From assembly GCA_019137255.1 (NCBI GenBank), contig WPDH01000378.1, positions 124,001 to 188,000 on the forward strand: DNA of 64,000 bases, read 5' to 3'. This document shows positions 31,150-43,679 of this stretch, piece after piece; within the stretch, counting starts at the first letter, position 1, and every line of letters begins with the position of its first letter. The translations under genes and the position numbers were made by a program. The notes beneath the pieces are model-generated. The model saw only the letters and a program-made list of their open reading frames with translations, searched no databases and was not told the DNA's origin. Source of the DNA: Corinectria fuckeliana (taxonomy: Eukaryota; Ascomycota; Sordariomycetes; Hypocreales; Nectriaceae).

Positions 31150-34100
31150 GGATCGACTTAAGTGTAGGTTCTTGCTAGTGTATATGAAAGTGCTTTATAT
31201 AATAGATTCGCAGAATCTATCTCTACTAGGTTGCATCAATCAGGCGAACAGTTAACCAAGAAATACAAGTAGGGTTAGCGTCAGGGTGCCTTCAACAACA
31301 TCTGTACCACACACCGGATTTCGCACAGTAACACGGTAGTTAGCGTTCTCGAGTCATAGAGAATCGTTTAGTAGTGCGTAATCAGAAGCTCCATGACCTC
31401 CTAGATGGCCAACCAAGACGAACTCGATCTGTTCATCAGACCAAATAGGTGTGTAGGTGATGTATTCTTCGTTGTCCGTCGGGAAACTTAGCCGGCCTCT
31501 AGCCTTTCATTACTCCTCATCAGCCACTAGGTCAACTTGAAAGGTATCAGCCTCTCTAAGGTTAGTTTTACGATCGACTAAGCCAGTGCCCTCTTTGATT
31601 GTTTTGGAAAGCCCGTCGTCGAACGGTTAAAGAGCATTGAAGCGAATGTCATCTCGAGCAGGCCCACCGGCCGCCAACTATCCGTAGCATAAACCTTATT
31701 TACGTAAATGGCCCGAAGTCTTAACGCACACACATGGGCTAATAGAGAAACAAACGTGCTTAGCCGCGCTCCAAAACGGGCACTATTTCCGCAATCCTCC
31801 GCTTTAGGTGGCCCTAGCTTCTAGAAAGTCTCCCTGATTCTCCTGACAACAAGTACCGGACCCCGGCAGTTGCTTGAAGTTAGACACTGTCGGATACATT
31901 CTTCTTACTGCTTTGCTAGCATCATCTGAGGCGAAGCTCATATGGCTCAGCCCAACGTTCCAGGTTATGGTCTTCGCTGCCGACTTACCAAACGCATAAT
32001 CCTCTCTCATCTCTAGGAATATTACCTGACCTTTTACTTCGTCCATGTCGGAAAGGCATATCGTATCCCTAGTCCACGTCAGGGCCGGTGCTCGGGCATC
32101 AACAGACCGCGACGACCCGAATGCGACGCTTTCTGAGTCTAGCCCTTGTCGTTAAACACGCACCTCTTTGCCATCATCTTATTTTCTGTTATGAGTACTT
32201 ACTACTTGCTCTTACCCGTCATTGTTTTATTCGCCTAGTTCGCAGTCAAGCGGGTAACATGCTCCAGGATTGATCCTAGTCGTCTAGGCGCATAAAGAAA
32301 CTCAATCTCTGCGTCAGTCTATACCGCTGCAGAACCCTGCCCCGAGACGGCGACAGCTGACTTCATAGCCCCGGACGCTAGTGGAATCAGGGTGTCTAAC
32401 CCAACTAGCGGCCTCGGAGTTGCACGCTGCATTAGTACAGAAGGAGACAGCCGACTGTAAGGGGGGGTGACACATGCCCTTTTTTGGCGACTCGACGATC
32501 TGACAGACCTTTATGGCATGAGTCGGCGGGTAAGGGCATGGACATCTCATATTTTCGGCTAAGAGCGGCCCGGGGAGCCAGGCCGTAGGATCTAGCCGTG
32601 CTATAACGCAGCTGTATTGCAGCTGGGATGCCAGGAGTGCAACTTTGACCTGTTTTCTCTGGTTACTAGAGTAGCTTGGGTTTAGATCCTGGAACTGGGA
32701 GAGGAAATTTGTCCCTTGCAACCCAAAGCCATTAGCCCTTAATGGAGCAGAAACATGCCTTAGGTGGCTAGTATCACAAGAGACTAGGCCATCTTCTGCT
32801 AGATTGGATATCTAAACCCCGCCAGGCCATACAGTCAGCAATCAACATCGTGTTTAATTAGACCGCTATAGCCCCGTTGCTCGACGGAAACTTCCGCGGC
32901 GAAAATGTCTTGTACTGCAATATTGCATTCGCTCGACAGTATCATAAACAAATACTTACTAGGATCTATACTCGCCTCTCACCCTGTGATTCCTTCTAGC
33001 TCGACAAACAGAAAAATTGTAGATCTCGGAGTATCGGGTCTTAGAACTCCTGATAAGCAACTGCTGCATTGGTCAATAGGGTGCTATATCGTCTGATCGA
33101 TTTGTTTTGGCCGCACCCCATCTAATAGCCCGAGTCAGCTAAGGTTTGGCAAGACGACATATGGATCATAGTAGCGGAGTCAGCGGAAGCTGGGGCGCGC
33201 GTGATGAATAAACAGCGTAGTATTTCGTGCCGTTGGTGATTGTGGGCTGGCCACGGAGCGGCCCGCGTAAGCGATAGTCTTAGGCAACCTTAGATATCTG
33301 ACATATGATATTTTATGTATAAAGCTCTGGGGATTTTGTTATCTTATAGAAATCTGCTTTCTGATAACGAGCTAAAAGAGGAGTGTACGGTCTAGAGCTA
33401 CGCCCCTTCCAGGGCATAGCTAATCAACTTGTGTCTACACTTAGATGCGACGTCAATCGGTCTCGGGATTTAAAAGAAACAAGGGTCTTGCGTCTGTGCT
33501 TACTCGGCATTGATACGTGTTTGGATCTAAAGGGCGTGAGAAAGGAAATAAGAAGATTATATTCGTTTATGGAAGCTTGTCAACCCCTGTTAGCTAGTCC
33601 GTGGGTGATAAATAGCGGAAGTGGAGAGATTATAACAGAAAACTCCAATTACTTGGTAACAGCCTTCGTAAAGCCGGCCTGATATATAGCTAGGCCTAAT
33701 GGATATTACCACGGAGACCTGGTCTGATGGGAGCATTTGGCCCGCACATGACGTGTCGGTCGAGGAGTCGCCGGGGTCGGTCGTGCGCTTTCCGTGTTTA
33801 GAGGGTCTCCAAGGCTGTGCTGAATGCTTATCATCTTAGTGTCTTCTTGTACATACTTGCGCGGAGTTTGCAGTATTCCGTCGATAAGAAGAAATTCCGC
33901 TATCCCGTTCTTCGTCCCGGAAGGACTGTTCTCTAACTACGCTTGGCCTGCTAGCCCGCAAAGAGCCTGCTTTTCTTTTATGAAATAGACTTCAAGCCGC
34001 TAAATCCGAAACGGCCCGTCTCTATCCGTGCTTTAAGCTTCGGCATCCAACCTCGGCATATAGCGCAAAGCCACTAAATACACTTTGCCAAGCTACCTTA

Positions 34101-35105
34101 TTAGGAAGTCGAGTGGCCGGGAACAACTCTACCTGCCCCTGTTCATACCGGGTTTATAGGTTAATTCGCGGGACAAGCCACTCCGGACAAGCCGGGCTGT
34201 TAAGATCGGAAATGGCTGGCTACATCGTAGATCAGACTGTAACGGTCGTGCACTCGAGCTAGCCTATACAAGATAGAGAGGCTAGCTTGAGGGCAGGGTT
34301 CCTAAGGGATAGACCGGGGTCTATGTTAGGTACACTTACTAAGCGGTTCGATGTCAAGGTGCAATGAGGCGTAGCAATCTGTAAGGACTAGGGCGGTGTT
34401 CCTAGCCTTCAATAGATCAATCCAACCGTCAGGTCAAAAAGATCAACCAATTCCAGTAAGCTGCGTCACGAAACCGCGCCACACAACAGGTTATAAGGGT
34501 GGCGGGGCCGAGAGCTCCACCGAGTCCTTCCCGCACATCCGGCGCTTCACTCATGCCGGCACCCGTACACGATCAGAGCAGATTGAGGTAACCAAGTTGT
34601 AGTTGATATTTAATAAACTGGTGCCCTAATGGCAGCCAGTTCATCAGGTTGATATACTAGAGTGATCTGGAGCGATCACTCTTTCGGTGATCGTGATTAC
34701 TTCGGTGCTTTCGTTCCGGAGGCTATAAAAAATGGGTCCCATCCCGGGTCCTCCGTGACACAATGCCAGCGGTGGAGTAACCGTTTCATTATATAAAGGG
34801 TACCTTCCCAGAGGAAGCTCGCTCCTTATTCTTCTATCAAGCTGGGAAGACTCGTTAAGGAGTTTTGTTGTATCTCATATTTAAGACCGCAGGATTCAAC
34901 ATCAAGGAATTTCCAGATGCTTATACCGATATTATAACAGTTTCCGAAATGTAAGTGAAACAAAGGAAGTACAATAGCTTGTTCAATAATTAATTTAAAA
35001 GGCATACAGTCTACGACAAGCAATATAGCTACTCTTATAGCACAGTAACACCAACCGTGGTAATTCGAGCTTAAAATATTGCTTTCCTAGCCATCAAACG
35101 ATCGA
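31150..35105. other. Decayed, unassigned stretch
   Basis: About 4 kb with no intact gene. An 80-codon minus frame from ATG at 32046, a 135-codon minus frame at 32314-32721 and a 99-codon plus frame at 33383-33682 look partly protein-like but match no family I recognise; most codes stop within 100 residues. At 34665-34800 there are two inverted GATC-containing short hairpins and a TATAAA, perhaps a promoter or an LTR remnant, but no target duplication was found. Composition is normal. Confidence 0.35.
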
Positions 35106-35117
35106 TTGAACGGACAG

Positions 35118-35717
35118 ATGGAGCTCGAATGGCGAAGAGAGATGACAGACACACCCTGTCCTTGCCAACGTGGAACTTCCTTTCCACAGCTCCTTGAGAT
35201 TAGTCCGGAGAGAGACACTTCTTTAAGTGCTGTTATGAGTCTTGATGCACAGATCAGCTCACTATTGCTATCCGTCCGTACATGCAATCAATGTTCAAAC
35301 GATGCGCGGGTAATCCAAGATGCATTCTCCGCTCTGAAGAATGTTTTACTTCTTTTAGAAGCGGAACAAAGTGTCTATATTCCAACATCAAGAATTCAGA
35401 CTACTCAAGACAGCAACGGGAGACCAAGCTCTCAGCATCCATCCTTCGGCCTGTCAGATGCCAGTCGACCAGCGTCCATGTACCCCCTGAGGGAGAGATT
35501 CACGTTCGGAAACATTGTACTCAATGATGGTGAGAGCACAATCATAGCAAAAAGGCTTATACGAGATACTGCGTTGAGGATTGGACAAAGTCTTCGGTGG
35601 ATCAGTGCAAAGTGCAGGTCCAGGACAGTGGGATCGATTTATCAGCTGGAGCTTTTCAATCAAGAAATTAGGACGACTACAGATCGGGTTAGGATAATAT
35701 TAGCTAGAACTGCTTAA
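35118..35717 (+). CDS. AflR-type C-terminal domain protein lacking zinc cluster
   Basis: An open frame of 199 residues from ATG at 35118 (an upstream TTG in frame is not used). It has the same domain order as the C-terminal half of the regulator at 29890: MSLDAQISSLLLSVRTCNQC, a long leucine-rich helix (ALKNVLLLLEAEQ), then FGNIVLNDGESTIIAKRLI and a final amphipathic helix (YQLELFNQEIRTTTDRVRII). No Zn2Cys6 cluster is present upstream and the preceding 300 bp show none. It may be a 5'-truncated relic that kept its frame, or a small protein that could pair with a full-length regulator. Sequence identity to the 29890 protein is low, so it is not a recent copy. Confidence 0.55.
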   Translation: MELEWRREMTDTPCPCQRGTSFPQLLEISPERDTSLSAVMSLDAQISSLLLSVRTCNQCSNDARVIQDAFSALKNVLLLLEAEQSVYIPTSRIQTTQDSNGRPSSQHPSFGLSDASRPASMYPLRERFTFGNIVLNDGESTIIAKRLIRDTALRIGQSLRWISAKCRSRTVGSIYQLELFNQEIRTTTDRVRIILARTA

Positions 35718-36234
35718 TATATATATATTAGTAGTAGTATAAAAGTTAAGCTTAGTTATGTATAACGTGCTCCACAAGTGATTGTCCTAATAGTTCCTTA
35801 ACCTCTCTCATTTTAATTTGATTAAGTGCTCCTTAAGCACGCAATATGTCACAATCATAATGATTTGTACTCTTCCTCCGACAGTTTCCTCACCCTCCGT
35901 TTTGCCTCCTGAAGCCATACCAACTGTGCTTGTTCGGACCACGTATTTTCGAAATATGCCCAGCGCGAAACTAGATTCAGAATTGCCGAAGCATAGTACG
36001 CTGGCGTCTCGTCAAGCTTCGTGTAGTAGTCGTTTAACTTACACTACCCTAAATTAATGTTGACCTTAAAGTGTTCGGGGTCCGGGTAGTTCTCCGCCGC
36101 TGCTTTCCACTCCTCCAGCCTCTCTATCAGAAATTCGTAGGTTGAGGCAACATCCTACATGTTGCCATATGCCTTAATACGCCCCCCTTTGTGTATTCGT
36201 TGTTAGGCATCGCTCTTAAGCATTTACAGTATCT
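35718..36234. other. Intergenic, nothing recognised
   Basis: Starts with an (AT)n stretch after the AflR-type ORF. Short chance frames only. Confidence 0.3.
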
Positions 36235-36689
36235 CCTTAAAATTAACAAGCAGGGTTAGATAGTAATACTAATTAGTTTATACTAATATAAAAATAAAAA
36301 TAATATTAAAGTTAAAAGATATAATATAAAAGAAATCTTAATTAAATAAAAGTATATTATTACTATTTATTATAATTAGATTCTTTATATCTTATTTAGC
36401 TTTATTTTTAAAAATAATATTTTATTTAAATTACTTTATATTTCTTTAGGTAACTTAATAATTTCTTATATAAAAATATAATAAATTCTCTTTTTAATTT
36501 ATTTATAAGCTATAAAAATAAGAATAAGACTAGTAAAAAGCACTTTTTATATAGTATTTAATATATAAGAGCTAATACTTATCTTATTTTCTCTTATTTA
36601 ATTAATCTTTATTAAAAATTTACTATAAGGTAGGTAATACTAATTACATACTAATTATTAACTAATAGTATCTTTAATAATACTAATAG
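36235..36689. repeat. AT-rich block (RIP-like)
   Basis: AT-dominated tract whose right edge cuts into the 3' end of the hAT transposase relic. The last codons of that relic already run into A/T-rich sequence. Confidence 0.65.
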
Positions 36690-37895
36690 TATTCTTGCCA
36701 ACCCTGTTAACAAGCACCTCGTCTATCAACTTAACAACCTCCCAATTATTCTCGCTTAGAAGGCTCTCCTCACGGAGGCACAGGGGCATCTCCTCCTTAC
36801 TTCTACCACTGTTGCGGCGTTCTCTATTGATCTCTATCGTAGCCTTCTCAACCAGATCCTCGAGGAAGGGCCCCAACTTCAGGCCCCACCGCATCATATA
36901 GAGAGTGGACAACCAGCGGGTCTGGCTATCGCGGACAACGTCCAAAGGTTTTCTCACTCGGATCCTTGGGCTACTAGAGTGTTGAAAGGACTCTTCCCTT
37001 GGGCACGTAGCCTATACGTCAGCTTGTCGGATCGACGGATCCAGTGAACCAGGTTGTGAAGCTTGCCGATGGCACTTTCTTCCGCCAGATTTCATGTTGA
37101 ACAGCATCAAAACCAGGCTACCCATCGACCTTGGCTTCAAAAGCCTCGGGGCTTTGCCCAGACAACAGGGCTTTGACGACTAGCTTAAGTACGTGGCCGA
37201 AGCATCGTGTCCTCCGTTGCGGTATCCATGTTGCCAGCGTTGTCCAGTGTCATATACCCCACCTTGTCAAGAACCTCATAACTCTCCAGAATCTCTAGGA
37301 TCTGCGCTGCAACATTTTTCCCAGAGTGCGAAATACTCAGCTCCGGCGAGCCAAGGACCAGCTTCGACGGTGCTCCATTGTCATCGACGTAAAAGAGCAC
37401 TATCCCATAGAGGGCGTGCCGGTTTCTAGACCGCCAGCCGTCGAACGCAATATGGATTTGTTCTTGGACCTTCCTCAGGTAGTCGATTGTGTACGTCTTG
37501 TGTTGCACTTGAAGGTCGACAATTCGCTTCCGAACGGTGTTGTGGGAGATATGGACATTCGTCGCTGCGACCGATGGATTCAGGTATTCGAATATGCACC
37601 GAAGCCGGCAGTGCTCGGGCTGGCGGAAGGAAACATTGGCGTGGACCACCCACTCAAGAAGCAGTCTCTGGAAATGGTTCCTGTCGAAGCGTTGGATGAG
37701 AGCGTTGGCGGTGGCCTGCTCTTTGGCGTCAGAAGTATTAAGATGAAGCATCTCCACAATATTCCTCGAACGAATCTTCTCCTTCAGCCCTGTCCCGAGT
37801 GCATGCTGCCTCTTCCCGGACTCGTCGACCAGCGGCACACTGGATACGTCAAAGTCCAACGTCTGCTGGTGTTTGGCAGATACGTTGGCGTCCAT
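36690..37895 (-). mobile_element. hAT-family transposase relic 1
   Basis: A 236-codon frame (37895-37185) reads as a fungal hAT transposase: TNVHISHNTVRKRIVDLQ, IHIAFDGWRSRNRHALYGIV (first RNase H-like catalytic strand, FDGW), then ILESYEVLDKVGYMTLDNAG (second, with TLDNAGN). Beyond it, shifted frames give CFGHVLKLVVKALLSGQ, GKLHNLVHWIRRSDKLTY and SQTRWLSTLYMMRWG, all in the expected order down to about 36700. At least three frameshifts or stops break it. The C-terminal hAT dimerisation domain is gone, swallowed by AT-rich DNA, and no BED finger is visible. No pair of terminal inverted repeats was found. Transposition was cut-and-paste when alive. Confidence 0.8.
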
Positions 37896-39292
37896 TCAAA
37901 TCCTAGGAAGGAACGGGATGCCTACAGTGTTTTCGCTGAGGTTGTCTAGAAAGGCGCGACGACGGGCGAGGCGCGTTCGGGAACCCCTGGCACTGGGTAC
38001 ATCGTGGGACAAGAAGTACCGAGACATGGTCGGGCGGACACGTCCAGCAGGGCTACCCTAAACCGTCGACAATTTCAACCGGTGATCAACGTTGAAGGCA
38101 TCGAAGTGGAATTGAGACTATCAATTTGGAAGCAAGATTGAATTGATGGAATTGACGCATCTGACTTTCACTTCCACAATGTTGAGACATTGAGTCGAAA
38201 GCGGAATTGATGACATCTTGCTGAAAGAAGGAATCAAACATAAAGGAAACTCGGAAGGCAGGGGTCAAATTGTACATCAGATCGTATTAGCCAAGTAGTG
38301 ATCAGACTGAGGGCCGCCCAATTGAATTCATGCGTATAAAGGGAACATCACCTAGCTAGACGCTATAAACACAGTCCTCCGGCCGATCGCGAATTGAACT
38401 GCCCGCCTCAGCACGCTAGGACCGCCGGTTCTGGAGAGGAATGGATGCTAGGGACCGTCAGTTTCATCATGCCCACTCTTTACTATACTCACGTCTGTAT
38501 GCGGAAGCCTTCCGCCCTCGAGGGAGCCCACTGCGTCCGGAGGTGGGGAGGAACAGCTCTGGAGCAGGCTTGCCATGACCTCTTGGAGGTACGCGACTAG
38601 ATTCGCCTCGTTGGCGTCTCTGAATAGACTTTCCACGCAACACTCCCGATTCCAATCCATGACTCGATAGGGTCAGCAATTGGCAATGACAAGAAAACAA
38701 GGAAATTTTCCCACCTCTCTTGACCACACCGTGCATATTTACTGGGATAATGTCAATCCCGAACATTACGGAGGCCTCTTTAAGACGGCGGAGACCGAAA
38801 ACGATCTTGATAGAGTTAGACACACTCTCGCAAAAGAAAGCTGCCGCCACACTTGTTTCGTGATACAGGATACTTCGGTCGCCGATAATGGCAGCAAGTC
38901 GAATATGTTAAGGGGCAGATGTTCGTAGACGATGATTATCTCATCGCCACTATGATAGAATGAGATAGGTAATGCAGGAAATCTTATGAGCGTCTGATAG
39001 CGACGTCAATGGCAGCCGATTGATTGCGACAAGTTGGCGGTCCATTTTCGTTCGGTGTTGGCCTATCTATGCCGTATCGGATGCTCGGAATGGGCTGGAG
39101 AAGTGATAGTCCAGCTCAGGACGTCTATCCAGATAACAAGAGACAGGCGCATGGCGCCAGACAATCTGGTTTCCACGGCAAAACGACTTCTTTCGTTGAA
39201 GATGTGCCCATACTCTCACAGCCGGTTCTCATACACCAAACTTGGGGGTGGGTGCTATTAAGGCTATTTGTATCACCACAGCACGCACGCCC
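37896..39292. other. Unassigned sequence beside hAT relic
   Basis: Near 38040-38062 AGCAGGGCTACCCTAAA may be the outer end of the hAT element, unproven without its partner. The remainder has overlapping short frames on both strands and no recognised gene. Confidence 0.3.
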
Positions 39293-39450
39293 TCTGAGTT
39301 TTATCGATTGCAAACATCACAACAGCCGAGGCAGCCATCAAATCATCCGAATCGTCCGATCCAAACCGGCTTACATGAAATAACCCGGTAAGGTTCTAAA
39401 GCGCTTGGATTAAATACCCCGACAGGTTCAATTCGTAATCGCCCCTAACA
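39293..39450 (+). repeat. Dispersed repeat, copy A (partial)
   Basis: Shares an ordered series of short blocks with 43201-43365 and 62161-62335: GTTTTAT, GCAAA, AGCCGAGG, AAATAACCCG, GTTCT, AAAGCGC, GATTAAAT, then TCG with C-rich sequence. The copies are strongly diverged but collinear and in one orientation. Only the distal part of the longer B and C copies is present here. Confidence 0.5.
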
Positions 39451-41536
39451 ACAATTCATAAGTGAACTCACGGTAGAGCTCATTAAAAACGGCCTACAAA
39501 GTGATAACGCAATGTTGGAAACAGGGCGTAGGTTCATAAATCCAGGGGTAGAGTTCAATTAGGTTCCCGTCCAAAAGAAATACATAATATAGGTAATCGT
39601 TAATAAGTAAGTCGTTAACGACATTGCCTGATTATGAACATAACTATCAGCCAGGAATTGCGGTCGTGCGATTAAGTTGAAGTTTCCAACAGCCCGAAGT
39701 CGTAGTGGCGTACTAGACGTTAGTAAAGAGACGATCTTCAGAATCTATCCCCGTAGTGCAAGCGCGCTCGCCGTTCAGTTTCTGGTACCGGGAGAATAGA
39801 TTAGGACTAAGGGGATGTAATGTTATGTAAGACCAAGACCAAGCGGCCTTTAATGATGTTTCAAGTTAACCTTATTATATACGTTTGATATACTCATTAC
39901 TTTGTAGATGATCTCTGTAGCTGTCCTCCTGGCTGGGGGATTACTGAGTGACCAACCCCTGTGTCACTGCGCTAATTATATAAGAACTCAATCCTTCAGC
40001 CAACGCACCTACATACAGCCGTCTCTAGACGCCTGATATTTCCGGAACAGAGACAATGATATGAGCGTCAAGACATCTACCGATATCAAGAACATCCGAT
40101 GTGAAAATAGCTGTGACTGGAGTAGTATAGATTACGCTTGTAGCTGCGGCGAGTGGGCTTTCTATACGAACGAACAGCAGTCCTATCTTTAGATTGTGAA
40201 ATGAGGGGCTCAGCTAACCTGTGTTTCCATATCAAAAGATTTTGATGAGAGGCCAAACGGGTAGTCACGCGACTGGGCTTGTCCAATATTTTATGCTCTC
40301 AAGCTGGCGTTTCCGGTATTTCGCGAAAATGCGGGAAATCTTTTGAGTAATACTACCACATAACACCATCACGCCTACACCGACACGTTCAATGTCACTG
40401 GTGCAGTAGTTGATACAGATGTCAAGGAACCTTGAGCTTCTAGACCTGTCCGGATAATTAGTACGCGTTAGATAACTAAAGAAGGGAATCACAGCACGTA
40501 GCCCAATCACTACATGATAGTGAGGGCTGTTGACAGTAGTAGAACCCCAAAAGGTCCTGTCTCAGTAGCCAGCATGTGATGGCGACGACCCCTCCCAGCA
40601 GTCTTACCAAAGCCGCCTGATAGAATTCCTCATTCTCCAAGTCCATACGCGGCTAGAAAGACCGCCAAATAGTCTGTGTTGCCATCGGCATGCAATGAGG
40701 TATGGAACTTGGAGTGTAATAAGTGGAACTAGGCCAACTAGATCCGCAGCTCGACGATGCTAATTAGTGTATCCTCCGAGGGTCCCTTTTGCCCTGCGGG
40801 TAACAAGGTTTGAACTTGTATGTAAAGCTAACAGGCTATGCACCCCTGGGGTATCTCCCCGGGAAATTCTCCCGAGGAGCTCCCCTTGGTCTAGCTTTGC
40901 TGGTAATCTATGTGCTCTCAAAAAAGTATGCGGACCTTTCATCTAATGTCGGCATGCTACAAGCATTCTCGACCCCGCCACTAGGAGGCGCATGGCGGAA
41001 ACACCACACATCGGGATGTTGTTGGCACTCAGAGCGTTATCTCCCGAGCGCATTCTCGGTCGGGTACATTAGATGGCTAAGAGTGGGAGGTCGAGGTTTC
41101 TCGGCAAGTACTGTGTGGGCGGGATATGCCTTGTTGGTGAGAGAGGAGAAAACAAAAAGGGGGTGCGTCGTGATGTCGATATGTTAGCTGACGTGAAAAC
41201 AGAAAAGTGGGCGATCTGTTGGTTGATACCGAAAAAAGGGGGGTGGTTCTGTTAGTCGAAGTCAGTTCTAGCCGCAGAATTCTAGGCGCAATATACTGTG
41301 TGTCTCTATAAGACTCTCGCACCTCTCCCCATAATGTGCAGTGGCTGCAGATAAAAAGCCAAGGGAGCCATGCAGCTGCCTCGATATTTCCTCCTCCTAC
41401 TCATATTTTCACATCGCCTAGGGCATTAAGCTTAGGGCAATTTCAGATATCGTAGGGAAAGCCTGCTGTTGCCGTTGCCAGAAGGCGATCAGGTCTTGTA
41501 TAGGCTCAAGATGCCTTCCCAACCGCGACTTCAACT
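39451..41536. other. Intergenic, nothing recognised
   Basis: About 2 kb of balanced sequence with chance frames only. A CCCGGG-containing short hairpin lies near 40858-40880. No tRNA-like cloverleaf was found. Confidence 0.3.
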
Positions 41537-42345
41537 TTAATACAGCAGGTCCAGCTCCGTGGCCGGGATTCTCATCGAAATCCTTGGGTAGAAGGTCCGC
41601 AAGTAGTCTTCCCGCTGGCTAGGCTCATTAGGCGCGTTGTGGTGTGTGACAGGGTCCTTGATGGCCCAACCGCTGTAGTAGAAGTCTTTAATGCTGCTGA
41701 GGATGTAATCTGACTTCGTAGGCATAGTACGATTGACGAAGCGGGAGCCCAGAGCCAGATTAAGGATAACAGCTGCACAATAGATAGTGGTTTGGCTGAG
41801 CAATTCCCTGTAATGCTAGAGCTGATTAAGGGCTAGCTGGCAGCCAACGCGTAGGTATTCTCTTGCATTACTACTACGGTTATACTTAGCAGCAACTGCG
41901 AAGGAAGCAGTCTGACTCTGACTCCTTGGCTGTAAGTGCCACTCGAGCTCACAGTCGTCATAGCGGCGTGGCTGAACTATAGGGCCGGCCGGCCGACGGG
42001 CCTCTGCAGAGTTATCAGGCGAAAGGGACTTTGCATTATCTACCTAATATAGCTGGGAGACCGGGAATGGAGGCGGATAGTCTCCTCTCGGAAGAGGCGA
42101 AGAAGATCAACGATCTCCTGCAGCACCTTCCAATCTTCTAAGGTCAGTTGCTTCTCCGCTAGCAGGCGCCAGGCTCTCTTCTCTATCAAATTGGCCCATA
42201 TCCATAGCTGCAGCGGCCCCTGAAGGCGAAAGGCCCGTTCAATCATATAGAAAGTCGAATTCCAACGTGTAGCATTATTTGTACATAGCTGTAGGTTGTG
42301 GTGTGCAAGGAAGAGGGGATACTCTTTATCAGCCGAAGAGATAAT
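41537..42345 (-). mobile_element. hAT-family transposase relic 2
   Basis: Different from relic 1. From about 42345 the frame reads EYPLFLAHHNLQLCTNNATR, then WNSTFYMIERAFRLQGPLQL and EDWKVLQEIVDLLRLF, the region of hAT transposases just after the catalytic core. After a decayed spacer it continues with AREYLRVGCQLALNQL, a TAG, and HYRELLSQTTIYCAAVILNL, close to the hAT C-terminal dimerisation domain. About 270 codons are represented. The N-terminal half with the DDE residues is not seen, so this is an incomplete dead element. Confidence 0.7.
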
Positions 42346-42778
42346 GCCAGAAACCTTTATACATCAGACCGGCTAATATCCAGGCTGAACAAGGGGCTTG
42401 GTGTCGGGAGATTGTCTGGCGGTCGCAGGTGGCGCACGGGCTATCCTCCTAGATAGGATTTCCCAGGATATGCGCGGTGATTAGGGTTGATGATGTTAAT
42501 AATGATAATTAATTTTCGTCCTGAGGCCTCTCGAGAGAAAGCCACACAATCTCCTACTGGAGAAAAAGGACGTGCTAAGGCTAGCTATTAGAATACAGAA
42601 GAAGGTTACCCAATCCAAGATGCAGCTCTTCGGCTTTCCTAGGCCCGGCCTTTTTATCCCTTTCTTCTCCTTATAGCTATCTTGCATTGCGAGGTTAAGG
42701 TCGTGAAGCCTGCGTGCCGTCAGCGGCCCTGCCGGGCAGGACCTAGGCTGCTGTAGCAGCCAGAAGAGAAGTCAGTAT
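42346..42778. other. Unassigned, between hAT relic and acyltransferase fragment
   Basis: No frame of note. May contain more of the hAT relic in an unrecognisable state. Confidence 0.3.
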
Positions 42779-42970
42779 CTAGGCAGCTGTTACAGTAGGC
42801 GCGGCCTCACGCCTTCGCCATACGCTGGAGAAAAGAGTTTGCAGTGAAAAGATGGCGCAATATGGGTTACCTAGAATAGAGGCAAAGTCGCAAAGTCGCT
42901 GAATAGAAGTTGGCCGGTCGTCGCAGGACATAGATTGCTTGGCAGTCGAAGATGCTACACGGGCCATCAT
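42779..42970 (-). pseudogene. 5' fragment of an acyltransferase-3 gene copy
   Basis: A 63-codon minus frame whose DNA aligns with the first exon of the acyltransferase at 60453-61826. Matching blocks include TCTATTCAGCGACT versus TCCATCCAGGGACT (residues TSIQ), and CAGTAGGCGCGGCCTCA versus CAGTAGGCGTGGCCTCA on the plus strand. Protein similarity is limited (AKQ, TSIQ, AS) because of mutations and indels, but the DNA order is preserved. The rest of the gene is missing. It continues upstream into the shared repeat. Confidence 0.6.
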
Positions 42971-43400
42971 TAACCGCAGAAGGATGCTAACAGCCTATTG
43001 ATTCCCAACGTCAACTGAGATGATCAGGCTCAAACACTTGAGTGAGCATTAATTGTATAATGTATGACCGCTGCTGGTTTAAAGACGAAGAGTAGGCTGG
43101 ATAGCTTTAGTTAGCACAACAAACTAGGAGGAAGTATCTCCAAAAGATGGGTTTTTTCCTTCGAGCTGTTACCTGAAGAATGGATCTCACAACTGTCCCG
43201 CTCTGGGTTTTATTGACTGTGAATGCTACAACTGCTGAGGTTAACATTAAAACACCTGAATGTCCGACCCTAAACCCCTTATTTCAAATCACCCGACTGT
43301 TTCTAAAGCGCCCAGATCAAATAACCCGAAGACTTAGATCCTTAGTCGCCTGTTCATCTTAGCCTACATCAGGGTTGCGAAAACATAGAGCCTTAGATAG
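42790..43400 (+). repeat. Direct repeat, copy B (acyltransferase 5' end plus upstream DNA)
   Basis: Collinear with 61641-62345, same orientation. Outside the coding part the two share TTAATTGTA-AATGT, GCTGCTG, AAGACGAGA-like, GGATA-CTTTAGT, ATCTCACAACTGTCCCG, GGTTTTATT, AAATCACCCGACTG versus AAATAACCCGACTG, and CTACATCAG-GTTGC-AAA. The copies are clearly related but much diverged. Confidence 0.65.
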
Positions 43401-43679
43401 AAGACATATAGTTGTCGCTATATTTAGTGAGGAGTATAGCGATTAGTTTTAATTGATTAAATAGCCTGTTGTGTTTTTCTAGTAATTTTTATCTTAGAGG
43501 TTAAGATATTAGTTACGCTCGCTTGTTTGTCCCGCTCGCTTATTATGTACATTAGTCATTATACAGTGGATCTATAACCCAGAAAGTAGTTATAATCTAT
43601 AAAATCCTGATCCTGATGAGCCTTTGCTTTCAAGCTTCTTGGTTTTCCTAAATGCCTCAAGCCATTCCACTACATTGCA

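Noticed and set aside
34620..34830. Possible second LTR ending in CCCGGGTCCTCCGTGACA, resembling the end of the solo LTR
   Set aside because: Only the last few bases are alike; no TG-start partner and no 5-bp duplication was found.
38030..38070. Candidate terminal inverted repeat of hAT relic 1
   Set aside because: No matching inverted copy or 8-bp duplication could be found at the other side, which is in AT-rich DNA.
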